From: Arabidopsis thaliana
Lineage: Eukaryota; Streptophyta; Magnoliopsida; Brassicales; Brassicaceae
Assembly (NCBI RefSeq): GCF_000001735.4
Contig: NC_003070.9
Coordinates: forward strand, 6,634,001-6,698,000
Direction: 5' to 3'
DNA: 64,000 nucleotides
Below, one piece after another: positions 1 to 13,100 of this stretch. The notes beneath the pieces are model-generated. The model searched no databases and was not told where the DNA came from. It saw nothing but the letters and a program-made list of their open reading frames with translations. Positions within the stretch are counted from its first letter, which is position 1; every line of letters begins with the position of its first letter. The position numbers and the translations under genes are program-made.

Positions 1-1104
1 TACTATAATAGTATTGTATTTCTGAATCTCAGTATACATGTATTTAGTGGGGGAGGTTTTGACCTAATTATTACCTTTTTGTTGATTTATATGTAATTAG
101 GGATTTTCTATGTTTAGACAAACGGAAATAATTTGGAACATTTAAATATCTTTCGAGAACAACTCTGACTCTTTCCAAAGTAAATATTCTTCATTGATAT
201 CATGTCAATACATTCATTGAAAACATGATGTTATTTAATTAATATGAATTATATATAAAAGATTCAAATATATAGTTTATGTTTTGATCAAAACAGAAGA
301 GGGTTAATAAATTAAAACATTTCACATGTAAAAGAATTCAAGTGGTAATCTTTTGGTGAGAACATATGAGATGATCACACCTCCAAATGGACATTAAACA
401 AAAACCATAAGAGCTCATTAATATATGTTCAACTTATCGCGGTTAAACAAGAAATACCGAAGATTAGCCATGAACTTAGCAGTTTAATATACATCTCTTT
501 CTAGAGTAATTTATAATTTACCACATGTAAATTGATTAACCAGACAGCTACATGTTTATAAATGTTAAACAAGAGATGAGGTGAAGCGATCTCAAGAGCC
601 TTACCTAGTGAGCAAAAGAAAAAGGAATGTAAAGTTTGATAAGTTAGGTTTAAACATATATTATAGAGGATCAAAATTTGAAAAGATATGGGACGACAAA
701 GTAAATCTCAACAAGAATAAAAAGTTGGCATGCTTTAGTGTTTTTTATGCCTTTTTGGGTCAATATTTGCTGCGCGTGGAGAGTATATGTACGTACAACA
801 ATTGATGTGTTTAGAAATCACTCCTCATCAAAACGAATTAACCATTCTAGTAGTAGTAACACTCAATCATTGTTGATATTTTTTTCACCTCCCACTATTG
901 ACTTTTATATCTATATAAAATTAAATTATAATTGGATTTGATCCACGCATCCTGCAAAAGTTTCCTCAAATACATACGCATGCACCATATATAACAAAAA
1001 CTTGGGACTTTTGTGAATTCCTCAATTTCTACCACCATTACAGAAAGAGTCAATAAATATATCGTTTTTACTAAAATAACTAAAACACAAGAAAAATGTA
1101 TGTG

Positions 1105-1239
1105 CACGTGAGTGTGGGTGCAGCATGCACGTGAGGTGTGGCAGAGGATGTCGGGAGAGACAGGCTCTAGACTCCGACCGAGTCTTTCGGTTTAGCCAAA
1201 ATGGTTTTGCTTTTAAGTGAGTGTATGCCTCTATGTCTC
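1105..1239. promoter_or_regulatory. Paired G-boxes with two TGTCTC-type auxin elements
   Basis: CACGTG occurs at 1105-1110 and 1128-1133, each in the context TGCACGTGAG. GAGACA is at 1157-1162 and TGTCTC at 1234-1239, which are the two orientations of the classical auxin response element. A CT/CA-rich leader-like stretch follows at about 1255-1280. Such clusters mark enhancers or core promoters in Arabidopsis, but no transcript can be shown here. Motif presence is direct; function is inferred. Confidence 0.3.
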
Positions 1240-1881
1240 TTCTCCTCATCGTAACCACACACACTCTCTCTCTCGTTTGTTCTACTATTTCCCAACCAAC
1301 AATATTTTTTATTTTTCTGTTAACTGGAATTTAGACTATCTTAAAATCTTGTTTTGCACACTAGTTTAATGTTTCAGTAGTACAAAAGTACATATGTTCT
1401 AATGACGTTATCAAACAAGGTATAAAACCATGAAATTCTGAACCAAAATCAATATGAAAAAGCTGTGTATTTTTGACATAGAAAACGTTTCTAGCGGCTA
1501 ATTATGATTGACATTATGGTGAAAGGAATTGATCTCTCAACCAATGTGGTAAATTTTTATACTATGAATCTTGACTATCATCTATTGGTTTAACATTGAT
1601 GGTTCTCTCAACATTCTTCTTTCTTAACTTTTAACAAAAAAAATCTTTTATACAGTGTTGTGTCAGATTAATAAACCATAAATTTCATCAAAAATTAATT
1701 GGTTCAATGAAAAAAAAGTTCCTAATTAACTTTGACATTTTTCATGTGGTAATTTAATTTTTGACTCGTTAATCGATATAGTTGTTGTTACACAACTTGT
1801 GGGGAGAAATTTCACTTTACCCTTGATTATTCACATTTTTCATTTCTATTTTGCATACTACAACCGAATTCATGATCTAGT

Positions 1882-1885
<4 letters not shown>

Positions 1886-1912
<27 letters not shown>
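1886..1912 (+). repeat. Poly-A tract, 27 nt
   Basis: Uninterrupted run of 27 adenines followed by G and further adenines. It may be a length-variable mononucleotide tract or the worn tail of a retroposed copy. No target duplication was found around it. Confidence 0.85.
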
Positions 1913-4729
1913 GAAAAAAAACTGGTTAACGTTTACTGTGTTTACAACTTGGTTTTACATTTGTTTATTTGCTCAATCCAATAATTAACCCAGATACGGA
2001 TGAATCTAGCCCAAACAGACTCATCAGTACATTTAATTGGCTTCGCATATTAATTTTTGCTAAGACCGAGCAGGCGAGCACACATGTACATGAGGATTCA
2101 TAAAGTTGTAACTCGTAATTTAACGAAATTCCCAATTAGTTAGAATCTTTACTACGATATTATTTATCTATATAACTTATGGCTGGTAACTAAAAAATAT
2201 TTAAAACATAATATGATCAGATTAAGAGAACAACCAAATTCTTAACTTTGGCAGCTACTGTAGAGACTCAAAATGATCGTTTGTATTGTATGATCAAATA
2301 ACATAAGTTAACTAACCATGTTGGTCAAATACTGTAGATTGAATCGAAGTTATTATGGTTTAAATTTTTTAATGCGATTTAATCATGGTTGATCATATTG
2401 TCAACGCTTTAAAAAGAAAAAAGAAAAACTATCCCATAGGTTACAAATATTACATTTGGTAGAAAAGTATATCAAATTCGTTATTTTCAGGTGGTTTTTT
2501 TTTTTTTTTTTGTGATAAATAACATGCATAAATTTACAGTTATTTTTTTTAGTTTGTTATGGTAAACCTCATTAATGAAATTATATAGTATTAGTGAATA
2601 TAATTCTTTATTTCATATACGGATGCAATTATTAAACGCGAGGGACATATCATATCAAAAACACTGTGTATTACGTAGGCAATAAAATCAACATCAATAC
2701 ACATTTCCTATTCAACTGTTGCCAAGTGAAATTATTTTTCTCCACAAAAGCTATGCAATAAACATATTTAAATACTTCAAATAATTTCATAGTCATTTTC
2801 CAGATATGTATGCATGGGTGTTGGCTATCGCTGTTAGAATATTTGAACAATTATTTTGTGTAAATATTTACGAATATTGTTTGTAATTATTTTAAAGGAA
2901 AAACATGTGGCCGCTGGTAATGAGTATTACATGATGAGGGATAAAAATTATAGAAAGATTGGTCAAACCTCGACAGCTTCTACATATCCTAGAGACAGCT
3001 GCACATGTATGTCACTGATTGATGCATATAAATATACACACATTCAATATGTATTATAAACTACTCTCTTATTGTGAATTCCAAAAACACTATATTATTA
3101 GTTATTTTCATTTCTTCGTTAATTCTAACCCCATGGTCCATGAACCATTATCATGCTGTAACTTATCTTTTGTGTGTGTAAATTTTTTAGTGTTTTATGG
3201 CTACTCCAAATTTTATATGTCACCGTGATGTATCGGTGTAAGAAAGAGAACTCGTGCGAATCTTTAAATTACGTACGCTTTTGGGTTGAAATTCTTATTC
3301 ACTTACCACCATGTTAATAATCTCAGAATCATATATAACCGACATATCTTTTCATTTGAAACACTAATGTCCAATATATAGTGTGAAAGACTAATGGCTT
3401 GCTTTGATATTTTTTCCGCGACTTCATGTAATTATCATCTAGTATTCTAGTGTATGTTTATTATGTTATGTACGAAAGTTTAGAATAATATGAGTATACA
3501 CACCTTAGAGATATAAAGAAATGATGTAAAACACGAAAAATTACACGGTATGATATATTGAAAAGTGTTAAGTTTGACAGTAAATTCAGATATTCTAACA
3601 TTTGATTTTCTGTTTCACTTATAATTGATGACAACTACAATTAATACATAAACGAAGACTTATACTCTAGGCTTTGGGATCATTTTAGTAATGAGTTTCA
3701 GCTTAAAAAACTGAGAATTCAGTTCTTAACATTTCTTTCTCTTTCCCTTACATTTGACAACTATAATATATATATTATGAAGCCAGATTTGGAGATTAGC
3801 ACTATTTTCATCTCAAGAAATCTTTAGAAGAATGACACGTATTCACAATTATAGCAACCAACACTGAGGACAATACAACCAATCAAAAGTTCGAATATGT
3901 GGAAACCAACGTTAACAAAAGCATAGATTATGCGACAAGACCCAACTACTTCTCCCTCGTTCACAGTCATCAATCAACAGAGAATCTTACTATCAACATT
4001 ACACGTTTTTCCCTTTTCTCCAATTCTTTTTCTTACTTTTCATTTCCCCTCTTGTCATTGTACCCATGTATATATATAAGGGATATAATGGACACAACAA
4101 TCAATTCAAATAAAACAATGACAGAAATATTCGAGAAGTTTCATCCCTATGAGTTTTTATTGGGGGTTAAAATTTCATCCCTAATAGTTGAAAAGATACA
4201 TTCAATTTTATTTTTTCTCACAATATAGCAAAAAAATATTATACATGCAATTTTTTATGGATGTACTAGCACTGCATGCAGAACCCAACAATTTATAGAA
4301 GAAAAACACTCTAATGGTTATAGTTGAGTAGAATCACACCCTGTCGATTGAAATTACAAATTTAATATATGTGTATTTCTTGATCACTCCATAGTTCACA
4401 TGGCATTTGATTCGGTGCAGTACACTTCGATATATAAGACATGACTACACAAACTAAAGAAATCAAGCTTTCTTTATCATATTTACTTTTGAATTTATCT
4501 TTCTAAAAATAAAATGTTGTGTATAACTGTTTAATAAAATGTGGTCATCTTTCCTGTGTGTTCAAAATATTGTTTTCTGTGTACGAGTAGTATGACGACA
4601 TATCATATGAATGTAAATGTAACACATACACTAATTTCTCGTTGTATAAGCGGGAACAGTTTTCTTGCGATTTGCGTTTGCCTATATATCCATAGACAAA
4701 ATTTAGGCATCAAACTTGAGAGAACAAGC

Positions 4730-4754
4730 AAAAAAAAAAAAAAAAAAAAAAAAA
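4730..4754 (+). repeat. Poly-A tract, 25 nt
   Basis: Uninterrupted run of 25 adenines in gene-free DNA. No retroposon body could be recognised upstream. Confidence 0.85.
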
Positions 4755-6361
4755 TTTCGAAAAATTCCAATTCAACATAAATACAAAGTTTTTTTTTTAA
4801 TTAAGAAAACGTTTATTGTTACCTAGAGAATAAAAAATAACATAATATTCATATAGGTTAGCTCATTCATCCAAATGGATGCTATTTCAGTGGTATTATA
4901 TTCGAATTTGTCATTTGTGCCTAACTCTAGCATGCAGAAGATAAACGTATGTCTTATATATCCGCCAAATATATGTTTTATAAACCATATGGGCCAAACC
5001 TTTCCACTTTTGGAAAAAATACATTTGAGAAAGAGAAAACATGGGAATTGTTCGACCGAGGAAATGATAAACAATACAAAATTAACCAAAAAGAAAAACT
5101 ATATATTGAGACACAAATATATGTATAAACATATATAGATGTTTGTATACATATATAGGTATATGTTGGATCATGTGTGTATAATATATGGTTTTTGGTA
5201 GAGGACATAAGAGCAAACAGAATGATTCGGTGTAATGAAATTCCACAGCTGGTGGCGTTGGAAATGCAATTGGAATGATCCCATGTTAGGTTTTTACATG
5301 CCATCACTCGACATGCCTCTCTTTCCGCTTCCCTCCTTTTATTTATTTATTGTTTTTTCCATTATTACTCTCCTCTAATCTCTCGCTAAATCGTATCATA
5401 TCATTCATTAATCAATCTCCTTTAATTATTCTTATCAACTAATCTTTAATGTCTCATCATTTCATAATTTATATATCTCTCTTACAGACAGTTTACGTAC
5501 TAATATATCCCATAAATCCAAATTATCGGTTTATTATTATAACTTGTGTTTGTGGGATTGATCTTGTATAATATGGTTACATGTATTCAAATCCTGAAAT
5601 GAAAGGAATCGAAGATACCAGTTTACTATAGGATGCTTCCGATCAAGTTTAATTTAATACATTTTATAAGTAGTGTATGGAATTTAGGGGTGAGACAAGG
5701 ATATGACAGTTCCTCGGTCTTAAATTTTATGTTGATAGATAGAGAGATTCACCGACCAAAGTGTCGTCGTTTCGAAGGTCCCCCCACAACATTTGCTTAG
5801 AACTTCATCTATCTTCTTGAACAGAAATTAGATGCTACATTTATTGTTCTTGTATTCTTGTCTGTCTTATGCTCTAATCTCAAACTTTTTAAATCTATGT
5901 GCACGTATAATCATGTGATCGACGAACATAACTTGAATTAAACTATTAAAAAAAATTATGGGTGACAAATAATCTTTAATTTTAACTGAAATTCTATCAA
6001 AACCTACACGTTCGATTTTATTATTATCCAAAATCAAATACAGACAAAAAGTAAAAGTAAAAGTAATTATCAGATTATTGGACCGGCCTGCTAGCAAATG
6101 ATAACTGAATTTATCCATTCGGTTCTACATTATAAGCAAAATAACAAATATTTGAATATTCTTTAATATTTGATAATAACAGCCAAACAAAAACTCCAAA
6201 CTTGTATTCGTGGGATCGAACCATGCCAAGGAGCCAGTGTTTCATATGAACTCTCGGTTTATCTTAAGAATTTCCAAAATTAGTGGTCTCTTTTTCTAAA
6301 GTTGTATTCGGAATTTCGGATAATTCGATCAGGTTGATCACTTGATTTAAATGGTCTTGAT

Positions 6362-7026
6362 TAGGGCTGGGCAAAATATTTGTTCGATCCGCTTCGATTC
6401 GTTATTCGATTTGATTTGATTCGAAAAATCCGAATATCCGTAAGATTTTGGACCAAAGCAAATAGGAAAATGTAATATTCGTAAAAACTGAATCAAATAG
6501 CAAATATTGTTTTAAAAAAAATTGAATATCCGATTCGATCCATATCTTTTGATATTTATTAGAATATATAGTTATATTTATATATAGATATCATAAATAG
6601 TTTGTGTATTGTTGCTATCTTACGTTTTTATGTTAAGATGTTTGTTTGATCATTTTTTTTATGTTATGTTTTGATTAATGACATCAAAAACTATCGGGTT
6701 TTAGTTTTTGGAATTAGTTTGATAACATTTTTGTTGACCGGTGATAACAACAAAGACTATATTTGGTATTTAGAACTTATTTTTAAAGCATGTTAAATAA
6801 AAACTTTGAATATCTAATATGGTTATATAGTTTATATATTTTTTTTAATATTTATACGTATCAAAGTGGATATCCGCAAATATCACAAAAAATTCCGGAT
6901 AATCGAAATTTCGTATATCCGAAAAGTTTTGAATCAAAACAAATCATAAAATCAAGTATTTGGTTAAAACAAATCGAATAATAAATATCACAATTTTTCC
7001 GGATATTCGCTTCGTGCCCAGGCCTA
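6362..7026. mobile_element. Non-autonomous hAT-type element with perfect 8-bp target duplication
   Basis: The ends are TAGGGCTGGGC (left) and GCCCAGGCCTA (right). The second is the inverted complement of the first with one mismatch over 11 bp. The element is flanked by GTCTTGAT at 6354-6361 and again at 7027-7034, a perfect 8-bp direct repeat, which is the target-site duplication length of hAT transposons. The 665-bp interior is AT-rich, contains only a meaningless 63-codon frame and encodes no transposase, so it must have been moved by an enzyme made elsewhere. Its ends differ from those of the larger hAT element at 23159-26358, so the two belong to different families. Confidence 0.88.
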
Positions 7027-7034
7027 GTCTTGAT

Positions 7035-10000
7035 ATAGCTTTCGCAGACGGCAGAGAACTAAAAGGATTAGATCATAGGTGTTGAATGAATACGGACCAC
7101 TAAGGTCTCAATCACCAGGTATCTAGTCTTTCCTATTTTGTGGGATTCTCGTTTCTATTTTTTTTCTTGTATAACGGATAATTCATATAAACAATATTCA
7201 CGCCAAGTGTTAGACAATTCAATGCCGAAACATTTAAACCATGATACTGTACATATATATATTCCAATTTAGTGATGAAAATGATATTGAATTTATCCAC
7301 AGTCGGGTGGAGAGGCCAAGGATTAAACCACAAACGAAAATCAACTTTGTTACTTTTATATGAAGAAAATGATATCGAGTAATTTGTTTTATCAAAGCAA
7401 TAGTAAAAAATTTCACTTCAAGATACTATGTTCGATTTTTTATTTTTCTCAAAAAAATGAAGATGCCGTGAAGAATATGATAGATTCATCGGACGGCAAA
7501 ATAAGTAAAGAGATAAACACGTGTCAACATCCAGTACTGAATACGATAATAGGGCCCCATCTGTTAGCGTGCAGGAAGCACAGATTTTAGTTAAAACCTC
7601 TTTTTTATTATTCCCTCTCCCACTTATGTTCAATCAAAAAGTCACTATTTACCTAATTCTGTCTTTTTAATTTTAAAAATCCTCATTGTATTAAAAAAAA
7701 AAAATTCACTTTTACCTAAATTGTTTTCCTTATGTTATTACCCAAAATAAAATTTTCTTAAAATACGCCTTATACTTAAAAACGAAAAAAATATGAAAAA
7801 CACACCTAGCTGTTTTTTAGTTTATATTTTATAATGATCAAACTAGCCCAATAATAATTTAAAGCCCAATAGCATCGTTTGAGTCTTGAGCGCATTTAAA
7901 TTGCAGGCCTATGATGGTAACTGACGATTATGACCAGGCCCGCCTTATGAGTTATGACTACTATTTTCGATATTTTTTTCTTTCTCAGATTCTTCTTTCT
8001 AAATTGTATTTATTTTCATAAGATTCCCATACAATCATACATAAACTATTCAGATACGATATAGAGTTTGCAACTACCAGAAAAGCACTTGAAATATTTT
8101 TAAAAAGTTTTATAAATGAAACAAGCACATCTATCAATTTCATTTGTCATACTAATATATATTGTTTTTACAAATTTTGATTTTGTCAGCCAAACAGATT
8201 CATAATTAATTATTAATGGAAGAAATTACATTTCAAATCAAAAGAAGCGTGGGCTGCTACTCTAACCATAGATTTCATTTTAATATGAGTGGAATGCACG
8301 TTGCTGCTACGAATTCTATACCGTATTATATTCATTAATCTCCTCCAATATTAACTGTTGAATCAATTTAATTTCAATGCTTCACTGACTCCATGCATGT
8401 GTATTTCCCTATCAGGGCATGACCTACTTTTACCCTATTCGATAAACCCAACTTTTTATTTTTATGACTATGCTTTGGGATATTTTACATACTCAAACTA
8501 CTAAGTAGACGACTTATACCCGTTATTATTCAATCTTAAACCCGGACTGCACACATATAATATAACTACGTTTTGTCAAAAAAAAAAAAAAATCACACAA
8601 ATACGTTTTGTAATTATGTGTAGTTATTGAATATTTTGTTTTTAAAAATTTTATGAGTTCAAAATATGTTGACATTTTCAAACTTATTTTAAAAAGTTTG
8701 AGTTCTCAGCGAACCTTTTCCTCTTTCTTAATAGCCTCATGGATTATTCTGATATTTTGTAAAAACATTCTAAATTAAAAGGGTTTATAATATAATTTGG
8801 TCTAAATATTGTTGATTATAAATATTTAACCAAATAACACGTTACCTGAATAGATTCCTAAAACTCTTCACTCCACAACATCTCATATTATCATAGCTTA
8901 TAAAATTCATTCAACAAAAAGCAATTGACTACATAGTAGTACTAATTAAAGCTTCGAAACCGACGAAAATGCTAAATGACAGAAGTACGACCAGTGGTTG
9001 GGTGGATCTCTAAATATGACACTATAATAAGGGCCCATCCAAGCCCATAAAAGAACATGAGAATAATAAGCAAACAAAAGAGACAGATTCTAGAAGAGGA
9101 GGTACTCAAAACTTAGGACGTACAACAATATCTATGTACTGCTTTGCGACAAAGCGTAGAATTTAGATTTAATAGTCTCCAAACAAACACAAACCTAAAG
9201 TTTCTGTTCCTTCAAGCCCCTTTATATATATCTCCCTGGTCGATCTCCTTTCGTTACATCATAATTCTTTGACCTTCTTCTTCTTCTTCTTAGCCAGCTC
9301 ATATCATTTTTTAAAAATTTCATATAACGTATAAAACAATTACGTATTCTTGTCTCCCACTCTCTTCCTCCTCCCTTAATATTTCATATTAATTTAAGTA
9401 AAGAGCAAATATAAGTAATTGATTCTGTCATCTAAGTATCTACGTGGCGTAATCCCCTGAGTTCCTGCCAGCGTTTCAGACAACAATTCTTTCCCCTTGC
9501 CTTTGCATATTCATTAAGGTACCCACATATGTCTTTTTAATGCCGATTGTAATTTGTATTCAATAATTACCTTATGATTACTGATTACTGATTGATTATT
9601 AGTACTAGTAATAGTTAATGAATGTTTTCTTTGTGACATTAATTTTGGCGGCTTAAACTTTGAACTAATTAGATATTGTGAATTAATCACATACGTTAGA
9701 CCATAGTCCATACATAAACCCAATATTAATTTATTCCCATCCATTTTTCTTTTGAGGTAAACAACAACAACAACTTATCTTTATATTTCTTTTTCAGAAC
9801 AATAGATAAATTAGTAGAGGTGATTAGTTTAAGTAGATAGGAAAAAAGATACACACACTAAAATTAATGTCAAGAAAGACTATGAAGAAGAAAGAAAGAA
9901 AACAACTGTGAAAACCACGACTTGGCCACAAAAATTGAAGCGTTGAAAATTGTGTGTTTGTTTTTTTTGTATCAATCGGTTGAGAAGTGCCTCTCTTGTT

Positions 10001-10188
10001 TTTTTTTCCTCTCTTTCTTCTTTATTCATATTTCACTTTCTTTCTTTCTTTCAAAATTTCTCACCTTCTTTCTCTTCTCTTCTTTGCTTCTACAGTTTTC
10101 ATGGCCATCGGTGAAAACCGTGTAGAGAAATATTAAATTTGATATATATTGTGTTAAGTGTTGGTTGGTTGGTTAATCTCTCTCACTG
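7035..10188. other. Gene-poor DNA leading into the RBOHE promoter and leader
   Basis: No supported gene lies between the small hAT element and RBOHE. The last 200 bases before the RBOHE start (about 9960-10100) are pyrimidine-rich, with runs of TTTC and CTT, as is usual for an Arabidopsis 5' leader. I could not place the transcription start. Confidence 0.5.
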
Positions 10189-13100
10189 ATGAAGTTATCG
10201 CCTCTGAGTTTCTCTACGAGTTCGAGTTTCAGTCACGCCGATGGAATCGACGACGGTGTTGAGTTAATATCATCTCCATTTGCCGGCGGCGCAATGCTGC
10301 CGGTTTTTCTCAACGATTTGAGTCGTAACAGTGGAGAATCCGGAAGCGGTAGTAGCTGGGAAAGAGAGCTCGTGGAGGTTACGTTAGAGCTCGACGTCGG
10401 CGATGACTCCATACTCGTCTGCGGAATGTCTGAGGCGGCGTCTGTTGATTCTCGGGCGAGATCGGTGGATTTGGTAACCGCGAGGTTATCGAGGAATTTA
10501 TCGAATGCGTCTACGAGAATCCGCCAGAAACTAGGGAAGTTACTGAGGTCGGAATCGTGGAAAACGACGACGTCTTCTACCGCCGGCGAGAGAGATAGAG
10601 ATCTTGAACGTCAGACGGCGGTGACTTTGGGGATTCTGACGGCGAGGGATAAACGGAAAGAAGACGCGAAACTACAGCGATCAACGTCGAGTGCGCAAAG
10701 AGCGTTAAAAGGATTACAGTTTATAAATAAAACCACGAGAGGAAATAGCTGCGTCTGCGATTGGGATTGCGATTGCGATCAGATGTGGAAAAAAGTTGAA
10801 AAGCGATTCGAATCGCTTTCTAAAAATGGATTACTCGCCCGAGACGATTTTGGCGAGTGCGTTGGTAAGTCAATAAATATCTATATATACATACGAAAAT
10901 GATCATGGACCAATCCACTGTTTTGTAAATTTAAAGGGATGGTGGATTCGAAGGACTTTGCGGTGAGTGTATTCGACGCGTTGGCTAGGAGAAGAAGACA
11001 GAAACTGGAGAAGATAACGAAAGATGAACTTCATGATTTCTGGTTACAGATTTCTGACCAAAGCTTCGACGCACGTCTTCAAATTTTCTTCGACATGTAC
11101 GTGTCTCTTTGATTCTCTCTTTCTTTTTATTTTTAAGTCAAGTTTTTGGGTTTGTCTTTACGTTTATAACTGTTACGGGAATAACGCACTGCAATTAGCA
11201 AAAGCATAAGAAAACAAATGTATTGATCCAAGTGCAACGAATAATTCAGTTGACGTTAATAATTGAAGAAAGTTTTATCTATAATTGATATTCCAAATTC
11301 TGAATAACGCCGGCGAGGTCTCATCAACTTGCATTTTAATAAGATTTGAGTTGATTTTTGTTTTCTGGTGGTATTTTATGAAGTTTAGCTGATTAAATTC
11401 ACTTATTGAGTAAAAATGTTGTTGATTAAAGATAATGTTAGCTTACCAATCATTCTTTGATTGTAATTTGTTATCTCTTTAGTGAGAACTACCGCAACTT
11501 CACAATAATTTTCTACAATTTTGGGAATTATTAGCCTTAAATAAAATAACATGTGTTGGTTAAGAACTTAAGATGAATTGTGATTGTTTTTAAAACCAAA
11601 TATCATATCCTTGTAGAGAGATATAGATAGATACATCATTTAAATCACGTGGTGTTCTTAGCCGTTGGATCTGGTAGTTCACGCAATCAATGGCGAAAAT
11701 GGTCTAGTGAGTTTAAGTAATGGGCCGCGGTTTACTTGGCCCAGTAAAAAATAAACTTTTACCAAATTTTCAAAAAGTTTCCTCTTTCAGCTTTCTTTTT
11801 CCCGCAATAAGTTTCTTGCAAGTATAAGATACAATGACTCTTATATACACCAAGCTGCCAAAATGAGTTTGCAATTTTTTACTCTTTTTATGGCCAAACA
11901 TTTAATTCAGTAACATTATGGTTTACACTCAACTCGTTTTGTTATTCTGTCATTTTTATGACATAACTAAATATATTTTGTTGTTTAATGATTCTACAAT
12001 TCTGTTATAATTTGTAGTGTTACTGAAAGAAAAAAAAAGATTCTAACTGGTACCGGTTTTTTGTTACAGGGCTGATAGTAACGAAGACGGGAAGATCACT
12101 AGAGAAGAAATCAAAGAAGTAACTTTCTTTATTCTTCAACATAGAGATTACGTTTAAAACAATCAATCTCTTTAACAACTCTTGTACTTTTGAAACGCAG
12201 CTTCTAATGCTAAGTGCATCAGCAAACAAGTTAGCAAAACTCAAGGAACAAGCTGAAGAGTACGCATCTCTGATCATGGAAGAGCTTGATCCTGAGAATT
12301 TTGGATACATTGAGGTTCAAAAAAACATAATATATTCGAACACACAATCAACGATTCTTTTATGTTTCTTAACTTTTTTGTGTTGTCTCAGTTATGGCAA
12401 CTCGAGACACTCTTACTTCAGAGAGACGCATACATGAATTACAGTAGACCACTTAGCACAACAAGCGGTGGAGTAAGTACACCAAGACGGAATCTAATAA
12501 GACCTCGTCATGTGGTTCAAAAGTGTAGAAAAAAACTTCAATGTCTGATTCTAGATAACTGGCAAAGAAGCTGGGTTCTTTTAGTGTGGGTCATGCTTAT
12601 GGCCATCCTCTTTGTCTGGAAGTTTCTAGAGTACAGAGAAAAAGCTGCGTTTAAGGTCATGGGGTATTGTTTAACCACTGCTAAAGGAGCTGCAGAGACT
12701 CTTAAGCTCAACATGGCTCTGGTTTTATTACCTGTCTGTAGAAACACATTGACTTGGCTAAGATCTACACGCGCTCGAGCTTGTGTTCCTTTTGATGACA
12801 ACATCAATTTCCATAAGGTACCTTCCTTCAGTCTTTCGATTTTTCAGTTTTAGTCAGAGCACAACATTTGAGATAAACTCTTTCTCTCTCTCTTGTCCTG
12901 TTTGTGTGCCAGATTATTGCTTGTGCCATAGCGATTGGGATACTTGTTCATGCTGGTACTCATTTGGCGTGTGATTTCCCCCGGATTATAAACTCGAGTC
13001 CAGAACAATTTGTCTTGATCGCTTCTGCCTTCAATGGTACTAAGCCTACATTCAAAGACCTGATGACAGGTGCAGAAGGAATCACCGGGATCTCGATGGT

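Larger units (their letters stand above)
1..6353. other. Gene-poor intergenic DNA, left part
   Basis: No open frame longer than about 110 codons occurs, and none has recognisable domains, codon bias or splice structure. The sequence is AT-rich with many homopolymer runs. A G-box and TGTCTC cluster at 1.1-1.24 kb and two long poly-A tracts are listed separately. From recall of the map, the gene to the left (ARF19) is transcribed leftward, so this stretch would be its distal upstream region. That placement is inference. Confidence 0.6.

Noticed and set aside
2926-3030. ATGATGA followed by CTGA about 85 bases later
   Set aside because: The flanks do not form a terminal stem and no guide resembles a conserved rRNA segment that I recall.
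3899-5307. Several 80-110 codon frames in the left intergenic region
   Set aside because: They overlap one another on both strands, are rich in Phe, Ile, Lys and Asn as expected of AT-rich noise, and show no splice structure or family resemblance.
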